DNA from: Pseudorasbora parva
Lineage: Eukaryota; Chordata; Actinopteri; Cypriniformes; Gobionidae
Assembly (NCBI RefSeq): GCF_024679245.1
Contig: NC_090178.1
Coordinates: 21,227,713 to 21,291,712 of the forward strand
Direction of reading: 5' to 3'
DNA length: 64,000 nucleotides
The stretch's first letter is position 1. Each line of letters begins with the position of its first letter. The translations under genes and the position numbers were made by a program. A model generated the notes under the pieces. The model ran no database searches, was not told the origin of the DNA, and saw nothing but the letters and a program-made list of their open reading frames with translations. Shown piece by piece: positions 63,662 to 64,000 of this stretch.

Positions 63662-64000
63662 CTGCCTACATGTGGAATAGCATAATACTTTACTATTTCA
63701 GCAGTTGAAAGTATGCTTACTGTGTAAAATATGATGGACACTATCGTTCAGAAAATTGTGAACGGTAAGGTTGTATAATGTTTTTGAAAGTCTCTTGCTC
63801 ACCAAGGCAGCATTTATTTGATCAATGAAAATGCTGCAAAAACAGTAATAGTGGGAAATATCACTACAATTCTGTTTTGTTAAAATATATCATAATAATA
63901 CATTTTAAAATATAATTTATCCCTGTTATGGTAAATCTGATTTTTTAGCAGCCATTACTCCAGTCTTCAGGGTCACATGATCTTTCAGAAATCATTCTAA

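Overview
The window is vertebrate genomic DNA, almost certainly from a cyprinid-type teleost. The genes are interrupted by many GT-AG introns. The three protein-coding loci read as fish orthologues. The intervening DNA is full of TTAA-flanked MITEs, Tc1-like transposons, DIRS-type retroelements, an RTE-type LINE and very long AT, GT and CT microsatellites. The species cannot be fixed from the sequence alone. Nothing in it looks prokaryotic: there are no operons, CRISPR arrays or recognisable tRNA/rRNA genes.

Layout. About 1-4250 is anonymous non-coding sequence. adam15 lies on the + strand (23 exons seen, 4365-21931). It encodes most of the prodomain, a cysteine switch, a furin site, an active-type zinc metalloprotease, disintegrin, cysteine-rich and EGF-like domains, one membrane span and a proline-rich SH3-ligand tail. 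Its signal-peptide exon(s) were not found. From about 23.4 to 32 kb is a transposon nest: an inverted-arm element, a rearranged minus-strand DIRS fragment, and a DNA element with inverted ends that is itself split by a second DIRS copy. abcb4 follows on the + strand (TATA-type promoter near 33173, ATG 33894, stop 55166-55168, 1273 aa over 27 coding exons), a complete full-transporter ABC pump. One of its introns (35356-41256) holds a hAT-like element split by older repeat, DIRS gag and RTE LINE sequence. crot is on the - strand, convergent with abcb4. Its C-terminal 389 residues (11 exons, 57784-63661) are present and the N-terminal part continues beyond 64000.

How the genes relate. abcb4 and crot are neighbours in other vertebrates, which supports naming the transporter abcb4; adam15 beside them is a fish arrangement. 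The three products act separately: a cell-surface sheddase/adhesion protein, a plasma-membrane xenobiotic or lipid efflux pump, and a peroxisomal medium-chain acyl-carnitine transferase. I saw no new multi-gene system. The most informative structures are the DIRS copy whose insertion site can be read against a related unoccupied copy in the same window, its internal complementary region, a 236-bp tandem repeat inside it, and several strong palindromes.
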